A model generated the notes under the pieces. The model worked only from the letters and a program-made list of their open reading frames with translations. It did no database searches and was not told the DNA's origin. A stretch of DNA of 64,000 bases from UBA1952 sp965246905 (GTDB lineage Bacteria > Bacteroidota > Bacteroidia > Chitinophagales > Chitinophagaceae): the NCBI GenBank assembly GCA_965246905.1, contig CBDFFZ010000028.1, positions 29,396 to 93,395 on the forward strand, read 5' to 3'. Below, piece after piece: positions 1-8,251 of the stretch (its first letter is position 1; the number at the start of each line of letters is the position of its first letter). Made by a program: the position numbers and the translations under genes.

Positions 1-113
1 AATGGCTTCTGTCTCAATGCCGCGACCTGCTGAAAAATAAGGTGCCTGTGCTGCACTTCTATACACTCGGTAAGCCGCAGGTAGTTTATAATGTGCTGAA
101 GCAGTTATTTTAA
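1..113 (+). CDS. metF: Methylenetetrahydrofolate reductase, C-terminal fragment
   Basis: Only the last 36 codons are present, read in frame from base 3 to the TAA at 111-113. The peptide contains CRDLLKNKVPVLHFYTLGK. This matches the end of MetF-type reductases, where a cysteine-containing helix and the V-P-x-x-H-F-Y-T strand form the last part of the TIM barrel. The enzyme reduces 5,10-methylene-THF to 5-methyl-THF for methionine synthesis, using FAD, in the cytoplasm. The 5' part lies outside the window, so substrate-site residues cannot be examined. The family call rests on this short but characteristic tail. Confidence 0.72.
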   Translation, partial: WLLSQCRDLLKNKVPVLHFYTLGKPQVVYNVLKQLF

Positions 114-142
114 CGGAGTAACTAACAAAGTAAAAAGGGTAG

Positions 143-439
143 CTATTGCAGTAAAGTTCTATCCTCCTGCTGTACGGGAAAACACAGGTTAACCACAAGG
201 GTAAAAAGCGACAACGCCACAATGCTGGCAACCGCTGCTGCAAGTATATTCCGGTAGTTGAATGAGACTGCATCGCCCCATTCCCAGCCAAGCTGCGTAA
301 CCCACAAGCCTCCTGCAATGGCACTGCCAATGCCTGTTACAAATAAAAAACCAATCAGAGGATAACCCTTTCTATTAAGAACGAATGAGGCAATAGACGC
401 CCCCAGAAAACCGATCAAAATCCAGCACAAAAAGCTCAT
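143..439 (-). CDS. Small membrane protein, GlsB/YeaQ/YmgE-like
   Basis: The 98-residue protein is almost entirely hydrophobic, with about three predicted membrane segments (roughly residues 3-20, 27-49 and 63-86). The glycine-rich pattern of the first two, GFLGASIAS followed by a short basic turn and GSAIAGGLW, resembles the transglycosylase-associated (GlsB/YeaQ/YmgE) family of small inner-membrane proteins linked to stress. No catalytic residues are evident. It is convergent with metF, and a matching -7 promoter sits 35 bp upstream. The family call is by pattern only; an unrelated small membrane protein is possible. Confidence 0.6.
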   Translation of the reverse strand: MSFLCWILIGFLGASIASFVLNRKGYPLIGFLFVTGIGSAIAGGLWVTQLGWEWGDAVSFNYRNILAAAVASIVALSLFTLVVNLCFPVQQEDRTLLQ

Positions 440-473
440 AATTAATTGTTTGATAAACTAAACCCTTATTTTG

Positions 474-481
474 CAAATGTA
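474..481 (-). promoter_or_regulatory. Bacteroidota -7 box for the small membrane protein
   Basis: On the minus strand the sequence reads TACATTTG, a perfect match to TAnnTTTG, 35 bp before the ATG at 439. A clear -33 TTG at 19-23 bp spacing was not found, so it is a candidate only. Confidence 0.5.
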
Positions 482-510
482 AAAACTATTCCACAAAACA
501 TCATTAATAA

Positions 511-542
511 AAAAGGCCGCTCTTTCGCAAGAGCGGCCTTTT
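511..542 (-). terminator. Rho-independent terminator of tig
   Basis: A perfect 14-bp stem (AAAAGGCCGCTCTT paired with its complement) closes a 4-nt loop. On the minus strand it is followed by a T-run. It lies 26 bp after the tig stop codon. Confidence 0.88.
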
Positions 543-568
543 ACAAGCTTCGTTTTTAGCCAACGTAA

Positions 569-1951
569 TTAATGCTTATGCCCATGCGCAGCTTCGTGCG
601 CACTTGGCAGCTTATAGAATTCCTCTTCACTGATCTCTTTTTCCTGTACGCGGAATTTCGTTTGCAGGAACTGGAATAAGCGGGCAAACATGAGCTGTCG
701 GTAGGTTTCATTGAGCGTTTTTTCATCCTTGGCCACTTTTTGCATATAGCCTTCCATCCATGGTGCTTCCTCACCTGCTTCCATACCAAAATAGGCCAGT
801 ACGCGGCCCTTTATATCGTTGAATACTTCATCGTGCGTTACCTGGAGGCTATTATCCGCAATGATTTTATCGGAAATGAGTGTCCAGCGCAGGGAATGAT
901 CGAAGCCGGGAAATTCTTTTTCCACCTCAGCTTCCGTACGCTGCTTTTCCTGGCCGTCTTTCATCCATCGCTTCAGGAAAGCTACCGGCAACTGTATCGG
1001 CGTATTATGCACCAGCATTTCAAAGATCTCATCATTCACACGGTTATCACTGATCTTGTCAAACTCGCGCTGCAGCTCTTCCTTCAGCTTGGCGCGGAAG
1101 GTAGCTTCATCCATAATAGGATCGTTGGGAAATACCTCACCGTAAAGCATAATATCCAGCTCACGCGGCATCAGCGTACCCACTTTCGTTACTTCCAGCT
1201 CGTAATGCTGCGCCGCAGCGCTCATATCCGCTTTCAGAGAATCGCGCATAAAAACCGCCAGCTCCTCGGCCGTAAAATCAGTAGCCGGGGTAAACATGAC
1301 CTTATCGCCCGTTTTCTTATTCATCAACTCATCCTGAAGCTTTTGCGGCAGCTTATCGATGAGTATTGTATCTTCTTTCTTTTCGCTTTCTGCCACCACT
1401 TCTCCGGCTGCATCAAGCGGCTGGTAAGTAGCAGATAAAATATTTTCGCGGCCTGTAATTGCCTCCGCATCCTCTGCCTTTCCATAACGGCGCTGAATGC
1501 GCTCAACCTCATCATCGATCAGCTTCTCGGAGATTTCTACCTTATAGCGTGTAAGCTGATGGCCGCTTTCCAATGCTGGTATGTGCACCTCGGGCTTCAC
1601 GCCGATCTCGAAATTAAAATCCACATCTGCCGGGGCATTCATATCCAGCATAAGCGGCTTCTCATTAGGCAGGATCATAGGTTGCCCGAAGATGGCTATC
1701 TTCTGCTCATTCAGATATTGCTCGAGCTGGCGGCTTGCGCTCTTGATGATCTCGTCATTGAACAGGTTCTGGCCATACATTTTCCGTACCATGCCTGCGG
1801 GTACCATACCCTTGCGAAAGCCCGGCACATTGGCCTGTTTCGCGTATTGCTTCAACGATTTTTCAAACGTAGGGAGATAATCTTCCTTGCCCAGATTCAC
1901 TGTAATTTTATCATGCAGGTTGCCAATGTTTTCGCGCGTTACCGTTGCCAT
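569..1951 (-). CDS. tig: Trigger factor, ribosome-associated chaperone
   Basis: Trigger factor binds the ribosome near the exit tunnel and shields nascent chains. The 460-residue product has the ribosome-binding signature GFRKG at residues 44-48 in the N-terminal domain. A middle region in the place of the PPIase domain follows (about 150-250), then a long helical C-terminal domain ending in a His-rich tail. I chose the ATG at 1951 because AGAGGA lies just upstream and the N-terminus MATVTREN fits the family; an in-frame extension of 19 codons reaches 2008 but overlaps the leader. The PPIase-like region is divergent, as is common in Bacteroidota. tRNA-Leu lies 70 bp upstream on the same strand and may share a transcript. 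Confidence 0.93.
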   Translation of the reverse strand: MATVTRENIGNLHDKITVNLGKEDYLPTFEKSLKQYAKQANVPGFRKGMVPAGMVRKMYGQNLFNDEIIKSASRQLEQYLNEQKIAIFGQPMILPNEKPLMLDMNAPADVDFNFEIGVKPEVHIPALESGHQLTRYKVEISEKLIDDEVERIQRRYGKAEDAEAITGRENILSATYQPLDAAGEVVAESEKKEDTILIDKLPQKLQDELMNKKTGDKVMFTPATDFTAEELAVFMRDSLKADMSAAAQHYELEVTKVGTLMPRELDIMLYGEVFPNDPIMDEATFRAKLKEELQREFDKISDNRVNDEIFEMLVHNTPIQLPVAFLKRWMKDGQEKQRTEAEVEKEFPGFDHSLRWTLISDKIIADNSLQVTHDEVFNDIKGRVLAYFGMEAGEEAPWMEGYMQKVAKDEKTLNETYRQLMFARLFQFLQTKFRVQEKEISEEEFYKLPSAHEAAHGHKH

Positions 1952-2022
1952 ATAAGTCCTCTTTCTTATTTTTTTGGTTAAAAAAATGCCGATGCAGTAC
2001 ACCGGCAATATTATTTCTTAAG

Positions 2023-2104
2023 TGCGCGTGGAGGGACTCGAACCCCCATGCCTCACGGCGCCAGATCCTAAGTCTGGTACGTCTACCAATTTCGCCACAC
2101 GCGC
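2023..2104 (-). tRNA. tRNA-Leu (anticodon UAG)
   Basis: The minus strand folds as a class II tRNA: acceptor stem GCGCGTG/CACGCGC with discriminator A, anticodon arm CCAGA-CTTAGGA-TCTGG (anticodon TAG), a long variable arm and a GTTCGAGTC T-arm. CCA is not encoded. A promoter-like TATCTTCG (one mismatch to TAnnTTTG) lies about 15 bp upstream. Confidence 0.96.
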
Positions 2105-2465
2105 AAACGGGGCGCGAAGATAAGGGAAATCGGCCTTTGGAAAAGCATTTTGTGCTCCAATTTTTCTTTTGATCTTTTGTTGGTTAGGCTGATCGATTTT
2201 TATTGAGCATTTGTGGCGTTGGCACCGTTCATCTCCTCTTTTCTATTGAGCTTTTCTTATTTGGTGTAAGTGATAGGCCGCAGATTGAGCAGATACCTTA
2301 AAGGCTCACAGATTTTCGAGAAAAGCGGTAGGAAGGGATTTCCGGCTATATATGCGTATTATTTAACAGGATTCCTTTTGCTGCGGCTTCTCAGCCGCAG
2401 CATTATGGGTACCGGCTGCAAGCCGGCTCCAATGCTATGCGTTTCTTTTTCTCCAATCAACCTAT
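2105..2465. repeat. Intergenic DNA with two palindromic hairpins
   Basis: No convincing gene is seen in this 360-bp gap. It contains two adjacent perfect hairpins: GCTGCGGCT with loop TCTC at 2380-2401, and CCGGCT-GCA-AGCCGG at 2412-2426. Paired GC-rich palindromes of this kind look like REP-type intergenic repeats rather than a terminator, because no T-run follows on either strand. An open frame at 2270-2482 runs through them and is judged spurious. Confidence 0.5.
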
Positions 2466-2473
2466 TATCTTTG
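2466..2473 (+). promoter_or_regulatory. -7 promoter box for the 2TM protein
   Basis: TATCTTTG matches TAnnTTTG exactly, 22 bp before the ATG at 2496. The -33 region is not clear. This placement favours the ATG over a TTG nine bases upstream. Confidence 0.5.
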
Positions 2474-2495
2474 CCCGGCTAATAAATTGACCTCC

Positions 2496-2747
2496 ATGTC
2501 TCACAATAAGATCCTTCCTACCGGCCGTCAGAAATCCATTTTCCTCCTTCACCTTGTCCTGTTTGCCATTGCGAATACGATCATGTGGCTTACGTATAAA
2601 GGAAGCAAGCCGGGTTGGCATTATCCGTGGCCCGCATGGATTACCGCCGCATGGGGGCTCGCTGTAGTTGGCCATATGTGTGCCCTTTGGACGAGCTATG
2701 AAGATCCGGGCATGAAAGATTATGAGCGCCAGACACAAAACGGATAG
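2496..2747 (+). CDS. 2TM-domain membrane protein
   Basis: This 83-residue protein has two hydrophobic helices, about residues 13-31 and 45-62, joined by a turn containing a W-H-Y-P-W motif. The layout (a first helix in an HLVLFAIAN context, an aromatic linker, then an AAWGLAVVGH helix) fits the Bacteroidota 2TM domain, which has no known biochemical role and is often found alone or fused to LytTR or histidine-kinase proteins. A hybrid histidine kinase gene lies 120 bp downstream, but a terminator separates them. The in-frame TTG at 2487 is an alternative start. Confidence 0.68.
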   Translation: MSHNKILPTGRQKSIFLLHLVLFAIANTIMWLTYKGSKPGWHYPWPAWITAAWGLAVVGHMCALWTSYEDPGMKDYERQTQNG

Positions 2748-2780
2748 AACTGTTCCTCTTCATTTAAAATTTTTTTTGAT

Positions 2781-2820
2781 AGCCCCACAGGTTTAAAGCC
2801 TGTGGGGCTCTTTCTTTTTT
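2781..2820 (+). terminator. Rho-independent terminator after the 2TM gene
   Basis: An 11-bp perfect stem (AGCCCCACAGG and complement) with a 7-nt loop is followed by TTTCTTTTTT, 33 bp after the stop codon of the 2TM gene. Confidence 0.9.
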
Positions 2821-2870
2821 AGAAATTTAGTACGTACATTATTGCCCCCCCACGATATTGAGGATTACTT

Positions 2871-5498
2871 ATGGAGAACCAACGCTACAAAGACCTGCTC
2901 CACGAATACGAGCAGCTTACAGACGAGCAGGCGCGGATAGATGTGTACATAGACATGGCTATGGAAGTGCGCAACTTTGAGGTAGAACGCGCCATTCATA
3001 TGGCCGATGAGATCATAGATCGCTCGGATGCAATTGGCCACCGGCTCGGCATTGGCCGCGGGCTAAACCTTAAAGGCTGGTGCAACTGGCGCCTTGGCGT
3101 GTATGATATTGGCCAGGAGCTGTTAGAGCAGGCAAATAAAATAGCGAGGGAGGTAAAGAATAAGCCGTTGGAAGCACGTGTGCTCAATAATTTCGGCTAT
3201 ATATACCGCGATCGCGGCGATCTTGCTACTGCGCTGAGCTATTTTGAAAAAGCGCTTTCCATCAATGAAAAACTGGGCGATGAAGTAACGCAGGCTGTAA
3301 ATCTATCTGCCATATCGTACCTCAACTATGATCTTGCGGATTATGAAAATGCCTTGCAGTTTGCGCTTAAATGCCTACCCATCTTCCAGCGGGCGCAGGA
3401 TATTCACCGGCTTACTACGTTGTATCATATTCTTGGCAATATCTACTTCAAGCTCGAGGATTTTGGCGAGGCCTTACGCTATTTTGAAGAAAACCTGGGG
3501 CTCACAGAAGCCGGCACGATGACGTATGATATGGCATTGAGCGGACTTGGAAAAGTGTATTATAAGATGCAGCAGTTCGATGTTGCCGAAAAATATTTGG
3601 ACCAGGCCCTCAAAGCCGCTGAAGAGTTAGGAAATGTAGAAGTGCAGATCACCAGCACTTTTTACCTCGGGCGGCTACACATGGATGAGGAGCATTTCCG
3701 CACGGCAAGGAAGCATCTTGAGAAAGCCTTTAGCCTGAGTACCGAATATTCCCGCCGCCACGATATTATGAGCGTGCATGAGGTACTGTCGTTACTTTAC
3801 GACCGGATGGGCGATATCCCCAAGGCATTTCATCACCTCAAAGAGTTTGAGCGGATCAAAGAGGCGATCTTCCAGCAAACCACTTACAACAAGCTTAGCA
3901 ATTTACAGGTGCGGCAGCAGGTAGAGCTTGCCCAGAAAGAAAAGGAAGTTGCTGAGCGCACAGCCTCACTGAAGCAGCAGTTTATGGCCAATATGAGCCA
4001 TGAGATACGAACACCGATGAATGCCATTGTGGGCATGACCCGCCTGCTACAGAACAAGGAACCACTGCCTGGCCAGCTACGTTACCTCAATGCTATTCAG
4101 CAATCGGCAGACAACCTGCTGGTAATTATCAATGACATTCTTGACTTATCCAAGATTGAAGCCGGTAAAATTATTATAGAGAAGACGGATTTTAACCTTG
4201 CGGAAACCATACAAAGCATAAGCGATATGCTCATGTTGCGCGCGGAAGAAAAAGGCATCGAACTACGTACATCGATCGACCCGCTTATACCTAGCATGCT
4301 TTCCGGCGACCCTACCCGCATCAACCAGATATTGGTAAACCTGACTGGCAATGCAGTAAAGTTTACAGAACAGGGCTTTGTGGAGATACGCGCAACGCTG
4401 CGATCCAACCGGAATGACCTGTATAAAATACGCTTTGATATTACCGATACCGGCATCGGTATTGCGCCGGATTATGTGGACAGTATTTTTGAGAGTTTCA
4501 CGCAGGCCGGCACGGATACAGCCCGTAAATTTGGCGGTACAGGGCTGGGACTAACTATATCAAAACAGCTGGCAACATTGATGAATGGCGATATCACCGT
4601 TCGCAGCGAGCTTGGTAAGGGAACGGTTTTTAGCCTGGAGCTGTCGCTTGGCAAAGCAGAGGAGCATGCCGAGCAAAAACAGGATGATACTGCCGGTGCG
4701 CAAATATTGCAGGAATTGAGCGCTATAAAAGTGCTTCTTGTCGAGGATAATGAATTTAACCAGATGGTAGCCGAGGATACGCTCCATGATTTGCTCCCTG
4801 GCATCGTAATAGAAATAGCTGTGAATGGCACAATAGCCATAGAGAAGATCGCGGCTCACGAGTATGACCTCGTGCTTATGGATATTCAAATGCCGGTAAT
4901 GGACGGTATTGAGGCTACGCGCCGCATACGCACTACCCTGCCCGCACCGGCAAAAGACGTAAAGATCATTGCTATGACGGCTAATGTACTGCAGGAAGAT
5001 GTAAAGCATTATTTCGAGATCGGGATGAACGCCTATGTATCGAAACCTTTTAAAACAGCAGAACTGCTACAGAAAATGGCAGAAGTTTTAAAGGAAAGCA
5101 GGCAGCAGTCATCCCCCAAAGAAAATGCCGTAACTATTATGGAAGAACCGCTGCCAGCATACGTTACAAACAGACAGTTTCTGAATGGTTTTACAAATGG
5201 TAATAAGGAAAAAGTGCAGAAATATATAGGCATGTTTCTTGAAAACGCGCCACGGCTGCTCGCAAATATGGTAGCTGCGCTGGACGCTAAAGACCTTCCT
5301 GCCATAAAAATTGCCGCACACTCACTTAAACCTCAGCTTTCCTATATGGGTGTAAAAGAAGAAGTAAGCAAGGTTTTTGTGATAGAGCAGCTTGCCGGAG
5401 AGGCCGGGCATGCCCACAGGCTTCCTGGCCTGATTGCCAACCTGAACCGGGTATGCAAAAAAGCTTTCGAAGAGCTGCGGACGGAAGCGGATGTTTGA
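2871..5498 (+). CDS. TPR-containing hybrid sensor histidine kinase with receiver and HPt domains
   Basis: This is a soluble 875-residue phosphorelay protein. Residues 1 to about 340 form tetratricopeptide repeats (for example NNFGYIYRDRGDLATALSYF near 106). A short coiled coil follows, then HisKA with phosphoacceptor H377 in MSHEIRTP. The HATPase domain has an N box near 486-499, DTGIGI at 526-531 and GGTGLGL at 555-561. A receiver domain (acidic VEDN at 624-627, phosphoacceptor D671, K725) is followed by a C-terminal HPt domain with H817 in AAHSLK. There is no signal peptide or membrane helix, so it probably senses a cytoplasmic partner through the TPRs. All phosphotransfer residues are intact. 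The next gene, 50 bp on, encodes a stand-alone receiver and is a candidate partner. Confidence 0.92.
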   Translation: MENQRYKDLLHEYEQLTDEQARIDVYIDMAMEVRNFEVERAIHMADEIIDRSDAIGHRLGIGRGLNLKGWCNWRLGVYDIGQELLEQANKIAREVKNKPLEARVLNNFGYIYRDRGDLATALSYFEKALSINEKLGDEVTQAVNLSAISYLNYDLADYENALQFALKCLPIFQRAQDIHRLTTLYHILGNIYFKLEDFGEALRYFEENLGLTEAGTMTYDMALSGLGKVYYKMQQFDVAEKYLDQALKAAEELGNVEVQITSTFYLGRLHMDEEHFRTARKHLEKAFSLSTEYSRRHDIMSVHEVLSLLYDRMGDIPKAFHHLKEFERIKEAIFQQTTYNKLSNLQVRQQVELAQKEKEVAERTASLKQQFMANMSHEIRTPMNAIVGMTRLLQNKEPLPGQLRYLNAIQQSADNLLVIINDILDLSKIEAGKIIIEKTDFNLAETIQSISDMLMLRAEEKGIELRTSIDPLIPSMLSGDPTRINQILVNLTGNAVKFTEQGFVEIRATLRSNRNDLYKIRFDITDTGIGIAPDYVDSIFESFTQAGTDTARKFGGTGLGLTISKQLATLMNGDITVRSELGKGTVFSLELSLGKAEEHAEQKQDDTAGAQILQELSAIKVLLVEDNEFNQMVAEDTLHDLLPGIVIEIAVNGTIAIEKIAAHEYDLVLMDIQMPVMDGIEATRRIRTTLPAPAKDVKIIAMTANVLQEDVKHYFEIGMNAYVSKPFKTAELLQKMAEVLKESRQQSSPKENAVTIMEEPLPAYVTNRQFLNGFTNGNKEKVQKYIGMFLENAPRLLANMVAALDAKDLPAIKIAAHSLKPQLSYMGVKEEVSKVFVIEQLAGEAGHAHRLPGLIANLNRVCKKAFEELRTEADV

Positions 5499-5548
5499 GA
5501 TCCATAATTAATTGCGTATTTTTCGCGTCAACTGAGCTAAACACTATT

Positions 5549-6061
5549 ATGGCCGCACAAAACCGTTACCTGTTTCTGGTAGATGATGAACCTATCCAGA
5601 ATGAAATGCTGAAGGATTACCTCTCTGAGCGCTTTCTGTATGACGTGAAGGTCTATAATAATGGCGAGGACGCGCTAAAAGCAATAGACAGTCTTAACCC
5701 AGAAATAGTGGTGCTGGATTACCACCTTAATTCTCAGAACCGCGAAGCGAAGAACGGCGTAGAAATTCTAAAGCAACTAAAAGACAAGCATCCGGAAACC
5801 CAAGTGATCGTGCTCTCCGGCCAGGATAAGATAGAGGTAGCTGTAGATAGCATTAAATACGGCGCTTACGATTATGTGGTAAAAGGGGAAACAGCTTTTT
5901 CGAGAATGGAAAATGTGCTGAATAATATCAGTGAGCTGCACAAGATGAAAACCATAAATAAAGGTCAGAAGTTAGCTATTGCTATCTTGGCAATCGTTGC
6001 CATCGCGGCGCTGCTCTTTGCATTCTACCTGAAGTATTATACCAATGCTTACCACGGCTAA
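5549..6061 (+). CDS. Membrane-anchored response-regulator receiver protein
   Basis: The 170-residue product begins with a receiver domain: VDDEP at 11-15, phosphoacceptor D57 in VVLDYH, S90 in VVLSG-type context and K112. In place of an output domain it has a single hydrophobic segment at about 142-162 (AIAILAIVAIAALLFAFYL) and a short tail. It should therefore sit in the membrane with the receiver in the cytoplasm. I chose the ATG at 5549 because the in-frame sequence upstream overlaps the end of the kinase gene and does not resemble a receiver. It is probably co-transcribed with the hybrid kinase, whose HPt domain is the obvious phosphodonor. A bidirectional terminator follows. Confidence 0.83.
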   Translation: MAAQNRYLFLVDDEPIQNEMLKDYLSERFLYDVKVYNNGEDALKAIDSLNPEIVVLDYHLNSQNREAKNGVEILKQLKDKHPETQVIVLSGQDKIEVAVDSIKYGAYDYVVKGETAFSRMENVLNNISELHKMKTINKGQKLAIAILAIVAIAALLFAFYLKYYTNAYHG

Positions 6062-6081
6062 GGCAATTACCTTTAAAGAGA

Positions 6082-6115
6082 AAACGGCCCGCGAATTATT
6101 TCACGGGCCGTTTTT
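6082..6115. terminator. Bidirectional terminator between convergent genes
   Basis: The stem AACGGCCCG pairs with CGGGCCGTT around a 12-nt loop. It is flanked by A-rich sequence on the left and TTTTT on the right, so it can serve both the receiver gene and the convergent sigma-factor gene. Confidence 0.85.
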
Positions 6116-6131
6116 ATTAGGTTGAAACAGG

Positions 6132-6716
6132 TTATCTTAATACTAATTTTTTTTCATTAATAATTCTGCGAAGATTTATCAGACCATAGCGCATACGCCC
6201 CAGGGCCGTATTGATGCTCACACCTGTTACTGCTGCAATTTCCTTAAAGCTCTGCTCACCATAGATGCGCAGGGAGATTACTTCACGCTGCTCTTCAGGC
6301 AATTGCTCAATAAGATGCCGGATGCTTTCATGGGTTTGAAAGCGCTCGATGCGCTCGCCGGCATCGCCTGTGGCAATCGGAATAAGCTCGGAAAGATCGC
6401 GCCCATCGGGTAGAGTAATGGCTACATTGTTCCGCACCTTGCGGAAGTGATCCATACATAGATTGTGTGCCACCCGCATGGCAAAAGGCAGGAATTTCCC
6501 CTGCTCAGAATAGGCACCGGATTTGATATTGCGGATTATCTTAAGAAAAGCTTCCTGAAAGATATCTTCTGCCAGGTACTTGTCTTTTACCAGCATAACG
6601 ATGCCGGTGTACATTTTGTCCTTATTGCGGTTTACCAATAGCTCAATAGCCGCGCCATTGCCTGATTGATATAACTGGATCAGCTCTGCGTCTGTGAGTT
6701 GATGAATAGATATCAT
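6132..6716 (-). CDS. ECF-type RNA polymerase sigma factor
   Basis: The 194-residue protein has sigma region 2 (about residues 22-90, with EDIFQEAFLK and the promoter-melting FAMRVAHNLCMDHFRK) and region 4 (about 128-185, with LPEEQREVISLRIYGEQSFKEIA and a helix-turn-helix GVSINTALGRMRYG). Regions 1 and 3 are absent, which places it in the ECF group. No anti-sigma factor gene is adjacent: the neighbours are the convergent receiver gene and a MaoC gene. The 5' leader contains a perfect 8-bp hairpin (TCAGGGCA/TGCCCTGA, 6736-6755). Confidence 0.92.
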   Translation of the reverse strand: MISIHQLTDAELIQLYQSGNGAAIELLVNRNKDKMYTGIVMLVKDKYLAEDIFQEAFLKIIRNIKSGAYSEQGKFLPFAMRVAHNLCMDHFRKVRNNVAITLPDGRDLSELIPIATGDAGERIERFQTHESIRHLIEQLPEEQREVISLRIYGEQSFKEIAAVTGVSINTALGRMRYGLINLRRIINEKKLVLR

Positions 6717-7050
6717 ACTGCTCTTATGTAATTTTTCAGGGCAACAATGCCCTGAGGATTCATATAATAAAGAGTAGAAATGTGTATCTATAAGCAGTGT
6801 TTAGAAAATGTTAACGGAAGAGTGGTTACTTTATTATAAAAACTTGAAAAAGTTAAAAAATAATTGGCAGGATACGATATTGCAGCACCTGTTCGTTTAT
6901 TATAGTTTGGCTTCTCAGAAATATAGACGTAAACGGGAGATGCCACGTTGGTAAAATGCTAAAAGAATATTAAAAGTGATAGTTGCATGACTTTACCACA
7001 ACTATGGTAGAAAAGCCGGCGAATTATTCCCTCTAAATTACGGTTGCTGA
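6717..7050. other. Intergenic region upstream of the sigma-factor gene
   Basis: This 334-bp AT-rich stretch has no coding potential. It holds the hairpin at 6736-6755 in the sigma-factor leader and presumably its promoter, but no TAnnTTTG match was found. The 3' end of the MaoC gene abuts it without an obvious terminator. Confidence 0.5.
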
Positions 7051-7464
7051 CTACTCCCAGATGTATTGCTTTTTGTTAAGCAGGGTAGCTTCGCCGGCAA
7101 TGGTTTGGTCTCCGGTGGCAACATCATACACCGCGCATTCATAAGTAATACGGTTCTTTTCGGGGAAAATTTCCTTCACTTTCACCACAGCCTCATATTC
7201 GCTGTCAGCAAACATAGGTTTTAGCCATTTCATACTTTGATTGAGATATACATGGCCATCGTAATACCAAAGCGAGCCGAATATTTTTGTAAATACACTT
7301 GCACCAAGAAATCCATGCATGATACGGCGGCCAAACATGCTTGCCTTTCCGGCGGCCTCATCGATATGCAGGGGATTAGTATCGCCACTCACACGGGCAT
7401 AATCATTCACATCCTGTTGGGTATAAGAAAATTTATGGCGAAACTCGTCTCCTATTTTTAGCAT
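7051..7464 (-). CDS. MaoC-like hot-dog dehydratase
   Basis: The 137-residue protein is a single hot-dog domain of the MaoC/(R)-enoyl-CoA hydratase family. The hydratase motif SGDTNPLH places catalytic D28 and H33, and the following FGRRIMHGFLGA is the family's conserved segment after the active site. Such enzymes hydrate trans-2-enoyl-CoA, or enoyl-ACP-like substrates, to the (R)-3-hydroxy compound. No phaC or fatty-acid genes are nearby, so the pathway cannot be assigned. It is divergent from mraZ. Confidence 0.88.
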   Translation of the reverse strand: MLKIGDEFRHKFSYTQQDVNDYARVSGDTNPLHIDEAAGKASMFGRRIMHGFLGASVFTKIFGSLWYYDGHVYLNQSMKWLKPMFADSEYEAVVKVKEIFPEKNRITYECAVYDVATGDQTIAGEATLLNKKQYIWE

Positions 7465-7585
7465 TTGGAAATAGATTTAAAGATTACGGCGCCAAAATAA
7501 GAAAATTGATCGTGGCGAGAAAGCATTATGCATTTTTTGCCTGATAAAAGATGGAACAATCCGCTGAAAGTCAAGCTGCATAAGC

Positions 7586-7615
7586 GTATCCACAAGTTAT
7601 CCACATCTATTCACA
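7586..7615 (+). promoter_or_regulatory. Cluster of three DnaA-box-like sequences
   Basis: GTATCCACA (7586-7594), TTATCCACA (7597-7605) and CTATTCACA (7607-7615) lie on the same strand with 10-11 bp periodicity. The middle one is a perfect DnaA box, the first has one mismatch and the third two. AT-rich sequence follows. They sit in the divergent region between the MaoC gene and mraZ. Whether they act in replication or transcription is unknown. Confidence 0.45.
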
Positions 7616-7725
7616 TCCTGACCGCATAATTAAAAATTAAAACCACTGTAAATCAATGTAAAAGCATAGCATGCAAGGCATTATAAAAGTGCGTGAGCGG
7701 TGGAAAAATAAGCCTTCAGATCATA

Positions 7726-7741
7726 GTGGGAGAAAGTGGGA
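7726..7741 (+). promoter_or_regulatory. MraZ operator (TGGGA direct repeats)
   Basis: GTGGGAGAAAGTGGGA contains two TGGGA repeats separated by exactly 5 bp, the arrangement bound by MraZ upstream of its own operon in other bacteria. A near-consensus -7 box TTACTTTG lies at 7749-7756 (one mismatch), so MraZ binding here would overlap the promoter and repress the division cluster. A partial third repeat (TGGAA) is at 7701. Confidence 0.78.
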
Positions 7742-7780
7742 AAACGTGTTACTTTGTGTCGTTATCCTGATTTAATCACC

Positions 7781-8248
7781 ATGCACCACTTCATCGGAGA
7801 ATACGAAGTAGCTATAGATGCCAAAGGCCGCTTCCTGCTGCCTGCAGGCTTCCGCAAGCAACTTCCCGAGGATGCAGGTACCAAATTTGTGATCAACCGT
7901 GGCTTTGAGCAATGCCTTACCCTGTACCCGATGGATACCTGGAATGCGCTTGCTGAGGAACTCAATAAGCTGAATGACTTTAACCCTAAAGCCCGTGAGT
8001 TTAAGCGTCTTTTCCTTAATGGCGCTAATATGGTAGAACTGGATGGCGCAGGCCGTATGCTGCTATCGAAGCCGCAGATGGAATTTGCAGGGATCAAAAA
8101 AGACATAGTTTTAAGCTTGCAGGGCAACAAGGCCGAGCTATGGGATAAAGATACTTATTATGAGTATCTCCGTCAGCGCAGCGGTTCATTCAGTCATCTT
8201 GCCGAAGAAGTTGCAGGGGGTGCATTTTTTAATTCTTTAAATGGATAA
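7781..8248 (+). CDS. mraZ: Transcriptional regulator MraZ
   Basis: MraZ is a DNA-binding ring-forming protein that autoregulates the cell wall and division cluster. The 155-residue product has the two SpoVT/AbrB-like halves, marked by DAKGRFLLPAGFR near residues 13-25 and DGAGRMLLSKP near 87-97. I chose the ATG at 7781 because the protein then begins MHHFIGEYEVAID, as in the family; an upstream in-frame ATG would overlap the operator. It is the first gene of the cluster and is separated from rsmH by 3 bp. Confidence 0.95.
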   Translation: MHHFIGEYEVAIDAKGRFLLPAGFRKQLPEDAGTKFVINRGFEQCLTLYPMDTWNALAEELNKLNDFNPKAREFKRLFLNGANMVELDGAGRMLLSKPQMEFAGIKKDIVLSLQGNKAELWDKDTYYEYLRQRSGSFSHLAEEVAGGAFFNSLNG

Positions 8249-8251
8249 AAA

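Noticed and set aside
1952..2008. 19-codon N-terminal extension of trigger factor
   Set aside because: The extension is not family-like, and a good ribosome site precedes the internal ATG at 1951.
2270..2482. 70-codon open frame upstream of the 2TM gene
   Set aside because: It runs through two perfect palindromes and the promoter of the next gene, and its product has no recognisable feature.
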